The notes under the pieces: model-generated
The model's input: the letters and a program-made list of their open reading frames with translations, nothing else
Told to the model about the DNA's origin: nothing
Databases searched by the model: none
Translations under genes and position numbers: made by a program
Assembly: GCA_016184105.1 (NCBI GenBank)
Contig: JACPDI010000032.1
Span: 19,433-83,432, forward strand
Direction: 5' to 3'
DNA: 64,000 bases
Source of the DNA: Acidobacteriota bacterium
Lineage (GTDB): Bacteria > Acidobacteriota > Vicinamibacteria > Vicinamibacterales > 2-12-FULL-66-21
Shown here: positions 16,861-25,319 of the stretch, piece by piece
How the letters are laid out: each line of letters opens with the position of its first letter
Position numbering within the stretch: the first letter of the stretch is position 1

Positions 16861-19800
16861 TCACGGTTGCGAGGGTTCCGTCGCGCTCCGTCTCGTCACG
16901 ATTGGCGCGATGCCCTTGCTACGGGCGAGATCGTTGAACGACCGCACGTCGGCCGTCATGGTGTGCTGCAGAACGTCCAGCCACTTCTGGAGCTCGAGCT
17001 TGATGTCGTCGAATCGCTCGGCCATTCCGCGAGTCAGCCGGCGTTCCGTTTCCGTCACCTCGCTGTACAAGGTGATGAACTGGCTGTCGAGGCGCGGCGG
17101 GAAGTTCAATCCATCCTGACCTGATTCACCTTCCAGCTGCGTCAACTCGCCTTCGACTGCGGTGAACTTGCCAGAGAGTGCTTTGGCAGCCTTCGCGAGG
17201 TCGTCGCCATAACCCTGTTTCCGCATCCGTTCGCCGAGCTGTGACGCCTGCTCCTTGATGTCGCGGACTTGTGCCAGGGCGTCGTACAACGCCGCGGTCC
17301 TCCGGCCGACTTCCATCGCAACCCGAAGCTGCTCCTGGTACTCGGCGTTGGTCGTCTTCTGGCGCGGATCCGGCCTCACTTCGAATGACTGTGTCTGACT
17401 CCAGGTCCCGCTGCGCAGGCGGACCTGGTACGTGCCGGGCACCACCTTCGGACCCGGTACTTTTCCTCCGCGGGGACCGCCCCAGAGAACGGCGCCTCGT
17501 GGAATGTCGAACGGTGGGAGGTGGCGCCGGTTCCACTCGAACCGGTTGAGGCCGACCTTGGTGTTCTTCACACGCTCCTCGTAGACCACGCCGCCGTTTT
17601 GGTCGAGAATTTCGACGTGCGCTTCGTCCTTCGTGGCGGCAGGCAGGTAGTAGAAGGCGTGGGCCGCGGCCATACCCTCCCGGTACGTAGTATCCGGCTT
17701 GAAGAGGTGCGCGGACTTTTCCATGCCGGCCCTGATCTGCCGCACAACCGCCAAATCGTCGAGCACCCAAAAGGCGCGACCCTGCGTGCTGACGACGAGA
17801 TCGTCATAGGCTGGATGCACATACAGATCGGTGACTGGAGTGACCGGCAGGTTCATCTGGAACCGCTGCCAGTGCCCGCCGTCGTCGAATGAGATGTACA
17901 TGCCGAACTCGGTCCCGGCGTAGAGGAGCCCCTTACGCTTCGCGTCCTCGCGGACGACGCGTACGAAGTGATTGCCTGGGATCCCGTTCTTCCCATCCGT
18001 CAACCGCTTCCAGGTCTTGCCGAAGTCGTTGGTCTGGAAGATGTACGGCGTGAAGTCGTTCTGCCGGTACTTATAGACGGCGATGTGCGCCCGGCCGGCA
18101 TCGTGCGCGGAGAGGTCAATCAGGTTGACGCAGCCCCACTCCGGCATCTCCCTCGGTGTAATGTTCTGCCACGTCTTGCCGTCGTCCTGCGAGACGTGCA
18201 CCAGGCCGTCGTCGCTGCCGGCCCACAGGAGCCCCGCACGGTGTGGCGACTCTTCGAACGCGAACACGGTGCCGTAGACCTCGACTGTCGTGCTGTCCTT
18301 GGTGATCCCCTTGCCGCCCGAGTAGTCCTGCTTGCTCTTGTCGTTGCGTGTCAGATCCGGGCTGATGACCTGCCAGTTCACGCCGGCGTCCTTCGTCCGC
18401 TGCACGTACTGCGACGTGTGGTAGACGATGTTGGCGTCGTGCGGCGAAATGCGGATGGGCGCGTTCCACTGGACGCGGTACTTCATATCGAGCGCCCGCT
18501 GCCCCGTGAGGAGCTGGGGGTAGGCGCGCACGCTTTCGGTCAGGCGCGTGCTTGTGTCGGTCCGCGTGATCGCTCCGCTGTGACTCCCGGCGTAGACAAC
18601 ATTCGGATTGCTGGGGTCGACGGCGATGTGTCCGCTCTCCCCGCCGCCGACCGGGTAGAAGTCGACAGCACCGCGGAACTGCGTCGGTCCGTATGCGGTG
18701 ACCGAGACCGTGCTGTTGTCCTGTTGTGCCCCGTAGACTCGATATGGAAAGCGCGTGTCAACGGCTATCCTGTAGATCTCTGCGGTCGGCTGGCCCATCT
18801 GATCGGTCCATGACTCGCCACCGTTGAATGAGACGTTCACTCCGCCATCGTTGGCGTTGATCATGACCCGCGGGTTGTTCGGGTTGATCCAGAGGTCGTG
18901 GTTGTCGCCGTGAGGCACCGCGTACGCCTGGAAGGTGCGCCCCCCGTCGATCGATTTGTAGAAGCCGGTGTTGAGCGCGTAGACAGTATCGGGAGCAACC
19001 GGATCTGCGAAGACATGCGTGTAGTACCACGCTCGCTGCTGCAGGATCCGCTGCTTGTTCACGCGCTCCCAGCTCGCGCCGACGTCATCCGACCGGTACA
19101 GCCCGCCCTGGTCTCCGGCTGCCTCCACCTGCGCCCACACGCGGCTGGGCCTTGCGGGTGAGACCGTGACGGCGATCTTCCCTACCAGTACCTCCGTCGG
19201 TAGCCCGTTGGTCAGTTTCGTCCAGGTCGCACCCCCGTCGGTGGATTTGAAGATCCCGCCGACCATGCTTCCGCTGTCGATCGTCCACGGCTTCCGCTCC
19301 ACGGTCCACATCCCCGCGTACAAGATGCGCGGGTTCGTGGCGTCCATCGAGAGGTCGCTTGCACCCGTCCGATCGTCGACGTAGAGCACGTTCTCCCAGT
19401 TCAGTCCGCCATCGCTTGACCGGAAGATGCCACGCGTCCGGCTGGCGCCGAACACATTTCCCAGCACAGCGACGTACACGAGGTCCGGGTTGGTCGGATG
19501 GATCGCGATGCGGCTAATCTGGCCGGCATCCCGCAGTCCGACGTGTTTCCAGCTCCTTCCGGTGTCCACCGACTTGTAAATACCGATGCCGGGGGAGACG
19601 TTGCCGCGCGGGCAGGCTGACCCGGTCCCAACGTAGATCACGTTCGAGTCGGATGGGGCCACCGCGATGGCGCCGATCGAGCCGGCCTCGAAGAAGGCAT
19701 CGCTGATGTTGCCCCAGGTTCGACCGGCGTCCGTTGTCTTCCAGACGCCGCCACCGGTGGAGCCGAAATAGTAGATGAGTGGATCACCGGGAATGCCGGT

Positions 19801-19995
19801 CACGGTGGTTGATCGACCGCCCCGACTGAACCCCAGCGATCGAAACTCGAGCGCCCCGTACAGCATTGGCTCGACCGTCGTGTTCGCGTCACGCGATTGT
19901 TGAAGCTGGATCCCGATCAGGGGCCGCCCGCCAGCGGCGAACGCGGCCAACATGATCAGCGATCCGAGCGCCACTCTCGCCCACCGCATCTTCAT
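16861..19995 (-). CDS. Exported Asp-box (BNR/sortilin-like) beta-propeller protein
   Basis: A 1044-residue secreted protein with an N-terminal hydrophobic signal. It contains a long series of Asp-box repeats (S/T-x-D-x-G-x-T/S-W), for example TTDAGRTW, SVDTGRSW, SSDGGLNW, STDGGATW, SDDVGASW, TKDAGVNW, SQDDGKTW and TNDFGKTW. These predict a ten-bladed sortilin/VPS10-like propeller or two stacked propellers. The last 300 or so residues are a beta-rich domain followed by a helical, charged C-terminus (about 890-1030). Related proteins occur next to TonB receptors and peptidases in Acidobacteriota; some Asp-box proteins are hydrolases, others ligand binders. No catalytic residues can be assigned. 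GGAGGAGAGG just before the ATG fixes the start, and it is the first gene of the long minus-strand unit. Confidence 0.86.
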   Translation of the reverse strand: MKMRWARVALGSLIMLAAFAAGGRPLIGIQLQQSRDANTTVEPMLYGALEFRSLGFSRGGRSTTVTGIPGDPLIYYFGSTGGGVWKTTDAGRTWGNISDAFFEAGSIGAIAVAPSDSNVIYVGTGSACPRGNVSPGIGIYKSVDTGRSWKHVGLRDAGQISRIAIHPTNPDLVYVAVLGNVFGASRTRGIFRSSDGGLNWENVLYVDDRTGASDLSMDATNPRILYAGMWTVERKPWTIDSGSMVGGIFKSTDGGATWTKLTNGLPTEVLVGKIAVTVSPARPSRVWAQVEAAGDQGGLYRSDDVGASWERVNKQRILQQRAWYYTHVFADPVAPDTVYALNTGFYKSIDGGRTFQAYAVPHGDNHDLWINPNNPRVMINANDGGVNVSFNGGESWTDQMGQPTAEIYRIAVDTRFPYRVYGAQQDNSTVSVTAYGPTQFRGAVDFYPVGGGESGHIAVDPSNPNVVYAGSHSGAITRTDTSTRLTESVRAYPQLLTGQRALDMKYRVQWNAPIRISPHDANIVYHTSQYVQRTKDAGVNWQVISPDLTRNDKSKQDYSGGKGITKDSTTVEVYGTVFAFEESPHRAGLLWAGSDDGLVHVSQDDGKTWQNITPREMPEWGCVNLIDLSAHDAGRAHIAVYKYRQNDFTPYIFQTNDFGKTWKRLTDGKNGIPGNHFVRVVREDAKRKGLLYAGTEFGMYISFDDGGHWQRFQMNLPVTPVTDLYVHPAYDDLVVSTQGRAFWVLDDLAVVRQIRAGMEKSAHLFKPDTTYREGMAAAHAFYYLPAATKDEAHVEILDQNGGVVYEERVKNTKVGLNRFEWNRRHLPPFDIPRGAVLWGGPRGGKVPGPKVVPGTYQVRLRSGTWSQTQSFEVRPDPRQKTTNAEYQEQLRVAMEVGRRTAALYDALAQVRDIKEQASQLGERMRKQGYGDDLAKAAKALSGKFTAVEGELTQLEGESGQDGLNFPPRLDSQFITLYSEVTETERRLTRGMAERFDDIKLELQKWLDVLQHTMTADVRSFNDLARSKGIAPIVTRRSATEPSQP

Positions 19996-20350
19996 GTCCT
20001 CTCCTCCGAATGCGCACTCCAGGCGTATGTGGTACGTTTCGATACGGATAGCTGCGCGGTTTCAGCAGCTCCCGCGGAGCAGACCATTCTCGTTGGCATC
20101 CGAGGGCCGCGCCGGCCGTTCGACGGAACACGACGAAGGGCACGGCCGGGACGGTGGCCGTGGGGCTTGGGCAGTCGCCGCCTGCGGCAGGAATCGCATC
20201 GCGGCGGACAGCAGAAGCAGCAGTGCGGGGGGACGACGACACCGAGCGGGCAGCGCATCGTAGACCTCCGTGTGACGCGGGAGCGGGCACGCCGATCCCG
20301 AACAGGTGTTACAGACGTCACATTGCCCTGGGTGACGATCGGAGCGCGGA

Positions 20351-20360
20351 TTATAACAAG
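20351..20360 (-). promoter_or_regulatory. Operator-like element, site a (TTATAACAAG)
   Basis: The minus strand reads CTTGTTATAA, the core shared by all sites of the TTGTTAT family in this window. Only one half-site is well conserved. It lies 76 bp upstream of the RpiR-type gene, at the left end of the catabolic island. Confidence 0.5.
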
Positions 20361-20402
20361 TCTGGTCGCCTGGTCAAATACGGGCGTTACTGTAGCAGCT
20401 CG

Positions 20403-20424
20403 TTATGATACGTTTGCATCATAA
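20403..20424. promoter_or_regulatory. Perfect inverted repeat upstream of rpiR-type gene
   Basis: TTATGAT and ATCATAA are separated by 8 bp, giving a perfect 7-bp dyad that ends 11 bp before the ATG at 20436. Its position over the likely start of transcription or ribosome site suggests autoregulation by the RpiR-type protein encoded just downstream. Confidence 0.55.
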
Positions 20425-20435
20425 AATGGCCGTCT

Positions 20436-21368
20436 ATGACAGACAAAAACCGCCGACCGCCGATTGACAAGCTCCCGCCGGAGCTGGTCCGCCGGCTCAG
20501 CCCGCGCCGGCGCGAATTGATCCGCCCCGTCCTCGACCATCCGCGCGATTTCGTGCTGCTGAGCGTCCGCAAGCTCGCCGCCGCCATCGGCTCTGACGCG
20601 ATGACGGTTCTCCGGACGATCCGCGGGATGGGGTTCGAGGGGTACCCCGAGTTCCGGCACTACCTGCACGAGCTGGCGCTCGTGCAGACGACGCAGATCG
20701 ATCTGATGCAGGGCGGCTTGGCGCGCGACTCCGATGTGCCCGAGCGCCTGCGCACCACGCTCGCGCACGACTCGAGCAATCTCGCCGCGCTCCGCCACGG
20801 CCTCGACTTCGGGCGCCTCCAGGCGGTGGCGGCCCGCCTCTACGAGGCGCGGCGGATCGTGCTGATCGCGGGGGACGTCGCCTCGGTGCTCGTGGAGTTC
20901 CTGCAGTACAACCTGGCCGTCATCGACCTGCCCGCGATTGCCTGCACCAGAACCGGCGACGTCGCGCACGCCGTCCGTTCCCTGCAGCGGACAGACCTCG
21001 TCATCGCCTTCACCTTCAGGCGCGGCCTGCGGCAGACCGTCGAAGGGCTCCAGCAGGCGCGGGCGCGCGGCGCCTACTGCGTGGCGATTACCGACACCCA
21101 CCTCTCGCCCCTCGCGCGCTTCGCGCACGAGTACTTCATCATTCCGGTGGAGGGGACGGTCTACGGGGTCTCGTACGTGGCGCCGATGGCGTTCCTGAAC
21201 GTGCTGCTGGCCGCGTGCGCCGCGACCCGACGCGCGAGGACGCTCCGGCTCCTCAAGGCCGCCGACGTCGAGCAGCGTACGGGGTTCCGCTGGTACCGCG
21301 ACGGCGATCTGCCCGACGCGACGGCGCCGGCGGCCGCCTCCAGGCGCCCGCCTCGGCGGAAGGGGTGA
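20436..21368 (+). CDS. RpiR/MurR-family transcriptional regulator (HTH + SIS)
   Basis: A 310-residue regulator. Residues about 10-85 form the RpiR helix-turn-helix (LLSVRKLAAAIGSDAMTVLR, IRGMGFEGYPEFRHYL). Residues about 120-270 form a SIS domain (VLIAGDVASVLVEFLQYNLA, TDLVIAFTFRRGLRQT, CVAITDTHLSPLA), which in this family senses phosphosugars or other small metabolites. The C-terminal 40 residues are basic and unconserved. The gene is divergent from the salvage operon and convergent with the MDR gene, so it may control the left operon, the island, or only itself through the dyad 11 bp upstream. Family assignment is firm; effector and targets are inference. Confidence 0.9.
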   Translation: MTDKNRRPPIDKLPPELVRRLSPRRRELIRPVLDHPRDFVLLSVRKLAAAIGSDAMTVLRTIRGMGFEGYPEFRHYLHELALVQTTQIDLMQGGLARDSDVPERLRTTLAHDSSNLAALRHGLDFGRLQAVAARLYEARRIVLIAGDVASVLVEFLQYNLAVIDLPAIACTRTGDVAHAVRSLQRTDLVIAFTFRRGLRQTVEGLQQARARGAYCVAITDTHLSPLARFAHEYFIIPVEGTVYGVSYVAPMAFLNVLLAACAATRRARTLRLLKAADVEQRTGFRWYRDGDLPDATAPAAASRRPPRRKG

Positions 21369-21378
21369 GCGGCGGGAC

Positions 21379-21406
21379 GGCGGCCCTGCGGCTCAGAGAT
21401 CGCCGC
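21379..21406 (+). repeat. 28-bp dispersed repeat, copy 2
   Basis: This copy matches 2018-2045 except for one base. Here it spans the last four codons and the stop of the MDR oxidoreductase on the minus strand and the gap to the convergent regulator gene, whereas copy 1 is intergenic. Confidence 0.6.
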
Positions 21407-22373
21407 CGACCGCGATCAGCGTCTTGCCGTACAGCTCGCGGCGTTCGTACGCTTCGTGCAGCTGCCGCACCTCGTCGAGCCCCACGGCCCTGACGATCGG
21501 CACCCGCCAGCGGCCCGTTCGCAGCGCGTCGTGAATGGCCGCCTTTTCCGCGCCTCGCGTCGCCGCCATCGCGACGTACACGACGAAGCCGCGCACGGCG
21601 ATGGTCTTCAGGTAGAGCTGCCGGCTGATGTCCACCGGCGGCGGGGCCCCCTGGATCGCGCCGATGTAGATCACCTCGCCGAGCGGCGCCGCCGCGTCGT
21701 AGTTTCGCGGCGCGTGTGGGCCCGCGACGCCATCGATGATGAGGTCGGCGCCCCGCCCGCCGGTGAGCCGCATCACCGCCGCGACCCAGTCGGTGCCGCG
21801 GTAGTCGATCAGGTGGTCGTACCCGAACGCCCTGGCGAACTCGATCTTGCCGGCGCTGCACGTGCCGATGACCGTGACGCCGGCCTCCTTGGCGATCTGC
21901 GCCGCCATGATCGCCACCGATCCGGCGGCTGCGTGCAGCAGGACGACATCGCCGGGCTTCACGCGGCCGACGGTGTGAACCAGGTGCCACGCCGAGTACG
22001 TCCCGGTCTGGAAGGCGGTCCCGATCTTCCAGTCGAAGCCCTCCGGGATCGGCGTCACTCGCGCCGCGGTCGCAATCGCGTACTCGGCGCAGCCGCCCCA
22101 CTCCCCGACTGACGCGACTCGCCGCCCCGTCATCGACCGCTCCACGCCCTCGCCGACCGCGTCGACAATGCCGCTGTACTCGTACCCGGGAGTGAACGGG
22201 AACGCCGGCGCGTTCCATGACACGCGCTGCGCGCGCGCGTGCGCGTCGAGCGGGTTGAGGTCGGCGTAGGCCACGCGGATGCGGACCTGCCCCGGCCCCG
22301 GCTCCGGAACGGGAATGTCCCTGAGGTGGAGCACGTCCGGCCCGCCGGCTGTCTCGGCGACGATCGCTTGCAT
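21393..22373 (-). CDS. Quinone-oxidoreductase-like MDR protein (zinc-free)
   Basis: A 326-residue medium-chain dehydrogenase/reductase. The N-terminal GroES-like domain (MQAIVAETAGGPDVLHLRDI, FTPGYEYSGIVDAVGEGV) lacks the Cys and GHE residues that bind zinc in alcohol dehydrogenases, placing it with NADPH:quinone reductases. The cofactor domain has VLLHAAAGSVAIMAAQIAKE, where AAAGSV matches the AxxGxxG loop, followed by VIGTCSAGKIEFA. It is expected to reduce an enone or quinone with NAD(P)H in the cytosol. It is the last gene of the long minus-strand catabolic unit, 30 bp after the uncharacterised gene, and may reduce an unsaturated pathway intermediate. The substrate is unknown. Confidence 0.88.
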   Translation of the reverse strand: MQAIVAETAGGPDVLHLRDIPVPEPGPGQVRIRVAYADLNPLDAHARAQRVSWNAPAFPFTPGYEYSGIVDAVGEGVERSMTGRRVASVGEWGGCAEYAIATAARVTPIPEGFDWKIGTAFQTGTYSAWHLVHTVGRVKPGDVVLLHAAAGSVAIMAAQIAKEAGVTVIGTCSAGKIEFARAFGYDHLIDYRGTDWVAAVMRLTGGRGADLIIDGVAGPHAPRNYDAAAPLGEVIYIGAIQGAPPPVDISRQLYLKTIAVRGFVVYVAMAATRGAEKAAIHDALRTGRWRVPIVRAVGLDEVRQLHEAYERRELYGKTLIAVGGDL

Positions 22374-22403
22374 GGAATTCGGCCCTCCCCTGCCGGCCTC
22401 GTT

Positions 22404-23147
22404 CTAGCGGAACCCGGCACGCCGGTCGTACTCGACCAGCTCGTAATACGTCTGCATGTAGCCCGTGCAGTGCGCTTTCAGGACGACGTACGAGCCGTCG
22501 CTGGTGACCCACGTGTGATACGGCGGGTGGCGATCGGTTCCCATGTACTCATCGTCCTCGTTCTCGCCGATGCGGAAGTGCAGCGCGTCGAACGTGCCCG
22601 CCTCGACGCTCACGCGCTCGCGGCCGACGAAGTACAGCTCGAGATCCGGATGGGTCAGCAGCGCAGGCCCGTCGGCGCCGCGGTGGTGGAGCGAGCACAT
22701 CAGGAACGACGGAACGATCTGCACCCCGGGCCCTTTGGAGGGGTCGTACTTGGCGGTCAGCCACGCGTCCGCCTGGATCGGGTGCGTGCCGAAGAACCCC
22801 GTGGGTCCGTCCAGGCGGCGCCGCTCCGAAATCCGCCCCTCGGCCACGGTGAACCCCTCGCACTCCGCCGCGTCCGGGGTGAACCGGTACCACGCCGAGC
22901 CGGCGAACCGGTCGTCGATCGAGATCTGCACGAAGGCGGAGGCGGGCCGCCACTCCCCGTCGACGTTCAGCACGACGTCGCGCAGCACGCGCGGCGAGTC
23001 CTCGTCGATGGCGCAGTGGGCGCGCAGCGCCCTGCGCCCGTCCGGGTGGAGCGTAATCGTGAAATCCTCGCCGCCGCGCACCCGGTCGAGCATGTGGGGC
23101 TTCTTCGACGTGTAGCGCAGCCGCCCGCGAATCGTATGGTGGTCCAT
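22404..23147 (-). CDS. Uncharacterised protein, island family X member 1
   Basis: A 247-residue, probably cytosolic, beta-rich protein that I cannot assign to a named family. It shares a C-terminal core with two other island proteins (at 33295 and 39371): E-x-V-x-V-x-A-G-x-F-D/x-A/C-x-H/x-F/Y, a short loop with proline, then W-V-T-x-D. Here the core reads ERVSVEAGTFDALHFRI and later YHTWVTSDGSYVVLKA. The N-terminal half (LRAHCAIDEDSPRVLRDVVL) aligns with the equivalent half of member 2. The last segment YMQTYYELVEYDRR parallels the DLEYVL ending of the others. Such a fold could bind a lipophilic ligand, but that is speculation. GAGGAC lies 5 bp before the ATG. Three copies in one island argue for pathway relevance. 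Confidence 0.75.
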   Translation of the reverse strand: MDHHTIRGRLRYTSKKPHMLDRVRGGEDFTITLHPDGRRALRAHCAIDEDSPRVLRDVVLNVDGEWRPASAFVQISIDDRFAGSAWYRFTPDAAECEGFTVAEGRISERRRLDGPTGFFGTHPIQADAWLTAKYDPSKGPGVQIVPSFLMCSLHHRGADGPALLTHPDLELYFVGRERVSVEAGTFDALHFRIGENEDDEYMGTDRHPPYHTWVTSDGSYVVLKAHCTGYMQTYYELVEYDRRAGFR

Positions 23148-23178
23148 CTGTCCTCGTTCACTCTCCGATGGGGCGCGC

Positions 23179-24513
23179 TCAGTTCGAGCCTTGCCTCGCG
23201 CGCGGTCGTGTGTCCTTGATGACCTGCCCGCCCTTGATCACGACGCTGACGTGTTCGAGCACGCGCACGTCGGCCAGCGGGTCTCCGCTGACGGCGACGA
23301 GATCCGCGTACCGGCCCGGCTCGATCGTCCCGACGCGATCGGGCCAGCCGATCGCGTCCGCGGCGCGAACGGTCGCCGCCTGGATCGCCTCCATCGGCGT
23401 CATCCCGCGCTGGACGAGGGAGGCGAACTCCCTCGCGTTCAGCCCGTGCGGGTAGACCCCGATGCCGGTGCCGAAGACGACCTTCACGCCCCCCTTGATC
23501 GCGCGGCCCAGGTTCTCGCCCGCGACGCTCGTGACCCGCCGCACCTTCTCCACGTAGGGATCGTTCGGCGCCGTGCTCTTGCCGTAGTGCTCGGCGATCC
23601 AGTCATTGAGATACAGCGTCGGCGCGAGCCAGGTCCCCCGCTCCTTCATCAGCGCGATCAGCGAGTCGTCGATGAACGACCCGTGCTCGATCGAATCGAC
23701 CCCCGCGAGCACCGCCTGGCGGATCCCTCGCGCGCCGTGTGCGTGCGCGGAAACCTTGCGCCCGAGCCGGTGCGCCTCCTGGACCAGCGCGCTCAGTTCC
23801 TCGTCGCTGAACTGCTCGGCGTCGGGCGAGTCACCTTTCGAGATCATGCCGCCGGTACCGCAGTACTTGATGACATCTGCCCCGTACTTCGCGACCTCGC
23901 GCACCTTGGCGATCACGGCAGACGGGCCGTCGGCGACGGCATCGTAGCGGTGCCTGAACTCGGGAGCGAGCAGCGTGTCGTCGCAGTGGCCGCCGGTCGC
24001 GCCAAGGGCCTGCGACGAGACGAGCAGGCGGGGACCGGGCAGCTCACCGGCGTCGATTGACTCCCGCAATGCGACGTCGGAGTAGCCGAACGAGGCGAGG
24101 TTTCTCACCGTCGTGAACCCCGCTTCGAGCGTGATGCGCGCGTTCTTGGCGCCGTACAGCGCCTGCCGCGGGACCGAGATCGAGAGGATCTTCAATCCCA
24201 CGTGGTCGGGGTCGGCGGTGATGTGGACGTGGGTGTCGATCAGGCCGGGCAGCACCGTCATCCCGGAAAGATCGATCACTTCCGCCCCCTCGGCCTTTGC
24301 GGCCAGCGCGTCGGCGGGACCGACCTCGCGCACGCGATCCCCTTCGACGAGGACCGCCTGGTTCGTCCGGACCGCACCCGCGCGCGCGTCGACGAGACGG
24401 CCGGCCTTGATCAGCACGCGGCGCGCCTCTCCGGCGCCGCGGACGGGAACGACGAGCGCGGCCGCCAGGAGCGCGGCGGCGGCCACCCGCAGAGACAACA
24501 CGCGATGAATCAT
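23179..24513 (-). CDS. Exported metal-dependent amidohydrolase with a substituted catalytic Asp
   Basis: A 444-residue amidohydrolase of the imidazolonepropionase/prolidase-like branch with a signal peptide (VAAAALLAAALVVPVRG). Metal-site motifs are visible: LIDTHVHITAD (HxH), ADVIKYCGTGG (bridging Lys), SAHAHGARG and DSIEHGSFI (two His). In this family the next ligand is the Asp of FGTDAGVYPHG; here the segment reads FGTGIGVYPHG, so the catalytic Asp is Gly. The rest of the barrel is well preserved. The protein may be inactive, use another base, or the base call may be wrong. It lies between the membrane protein at 24551 and the uncharacterised gene at 22404 in the same unit. Expected reaction if active: hydrolysis of an amide or dipeptide-like bond outside the cytosol. 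Confidence 0.88.
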   Translation of the reverse strand: MIHRVLSLRVAAAALLAAALVVPVRGAGEARRVLIKAGRLVDARAGAVRTNQAVLVEGDRVREVGPADALAAKAEGAEVIDLSGMTVLPGLIDTHVHITADPDHVGLKILSISVPRQALYGAKNARITLEAGFTTVRNLASFGYSDVALRESIDAGELPGPRLLVSSQALGATGGHCDDTLLAPEFRHRYDAVADGPSAVIAKVREVAKYGADVIKYCGTGGMISKGDSPDAEQFSDEELSALVQEAHRLGRKVSAHAHGARGIRQAVLAGVDSIEHGSFIDDSLIALMKERGTWLAPTLYLNDWIAEHYGKSTAPNDPYVEKVRRVTSVAGENLGRAIKGGVKVVFGTGIGVYPHGLNAREFASLVQRGMTPMEAIQAATVRAADAIGWPDRVGTIEPGRYADLVAVSGDPLADVRVLEHVSVVIKGGQVIKDTRPRARQGSN

Positions 24514-24550
24514 GGCATCACCCTCTTGTATGAAAGACGAAGAAGTACGC

Positions 24551-25078
24551 CTACCGGAATAAGTACGTGCTGCAGACGCTGCAGCGCAGGTTGAAGACGG
24601 AGAGGAGCGTCATCACGATGATGAGCACCCAGATCATGAAGACCCACGGCATGCCCCAGTTCATGTCCCGCCGGATCTCGGCGTTCAGCTCGGCGACGTT
24701 GGGGGCGCCCGCCTTGATGGCCTCGAGGTTCCGCAGGGCGGTTCCCGAGATCGGGATCAACACGACGGCGGAGATGACAATCAGCCCGTACATCAGGTGC
24801 TTCCAGCTCAGCCACGTGGTGGTGAAGACCGGCGTATCGGTCAGCCAGCACAGGATCAGGCCGACCGGCAGCGTCAGGATGAACAGGTACGCGACCACGG
24901 TGTCGACGCCGTGCATGACCCGGGCGCGCTCGAGCCGCTCGATGAGGTCGGCGCTGGAGTCCTTCACCTTCAAGTGCATCCAGAACACGATGAAGTCGAA
25001 CAGGAGCCACGCCGCCACCATGAAGGCGTGGATGCCCCTGAAGAAGACCTCAAGCGCGTGGTGCAGTTCCGGCGACAT
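24551..25078 (-). CDS. Uncharacterised four-helix membrane protein
   Basis: A 175-residue protein with four predicted membrane helices: about 10-33 (FFRGIHAFMVAAWLLFDFIV), 60-82, 88-112 and 143-165. Histidines lie in or near helices (SPELHHALEVF, GIHAF, FWMHLK, SWKHLMYG), which could hold haem or metal as in small cytochrome-b-like proteins; this is only a possibility. A CxxC pair near the C-terminus (RCSVCSTY) is unusual for such a protein. I do not recognise the family. It follows the 68-residue membrane protein by 18 bp, so the two probably form a complex, perhaps passing electrons from the island's flavin oxidases. Confidence 0.7.
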   Translation of the reverse strand: MSPELHHALEVFFRGIHAFMVAAWLLFDFIVFWMHLKVKDSSADLIERLERARVMHGVDTVVAYLFILTLPVGLILCWLTDTPVFTTTWLSWKHLMYGLIVISAVVLIPISGTALRNLEAIKAGAPNVAELNAEIRRDMNWGMPWVFMIWVLIIVMTLLSVFNLRCSVCSTYLFR

Positions 25079-25096
25079 CCTGACCTCCGAGTACGT

Positions 25097-25303
25097 TTAT
25101 CTTCGATGCCCGCCGCCGGCCGCGCGGCGGCGCCACAGCCGCCGGATGCGCGGCACCGCCGCGACGGCGCAGCCCAGGTACACCACCGCGTTCAGCAGGT
25201 TGACGACGCTCGGCGCGCCGGTGAGCGCCATCGTCAGCGCTGCCCCTCCCATGTAGGCGCCGCCACACAGGACGAACAGCCAGAAGAACCAGGCCATGAA
25301 CAT
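25097..25303 (-). CDS. Small two-helix membrane protein
   Basis: A 68-residue protein with two hydrophobic segments (about 3-28 and 33-52) and a very basic C-terminus (RIRRLWRRRAAGGGHRR) that should sit in the cytosol. No family is recognised. Tight spacing on both sides (16 bp to the lyase gene upstream, 18 bp to the four-helix protein downstream) and a glycine-rich first helix support a real gene working with its membrane neighbour. Confidence 0.65.
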   Translation of the reverse strand: MFMAWFFWLFVLCGGAYMGGAALTMALTGAPSVVNLLNAVVYLGCAVAAVPRIRRLWRRRAAGGGHRR

Positions 25304-25319
25304 TGCTGCCTCCTGGGCC

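Larger units (their letters stand above)
19996..20435. promoter_or_regulatory. Divergent promoter region between the Asp-box gene and rpiR-type gene
   Basis: This 440-bp non-coding stretch lies between two divergent units, so it must drive both the long minus-strand salvage operon and the regulator. Most of it is GC-rich without clear structure. The last 90 bp before the regulator are AT-rich and contain a TTATAACAAG element and a perfect 7-bp inverted repeat, both listed separately. No open frame here has recognisable coding character. Confidence 0.7.
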
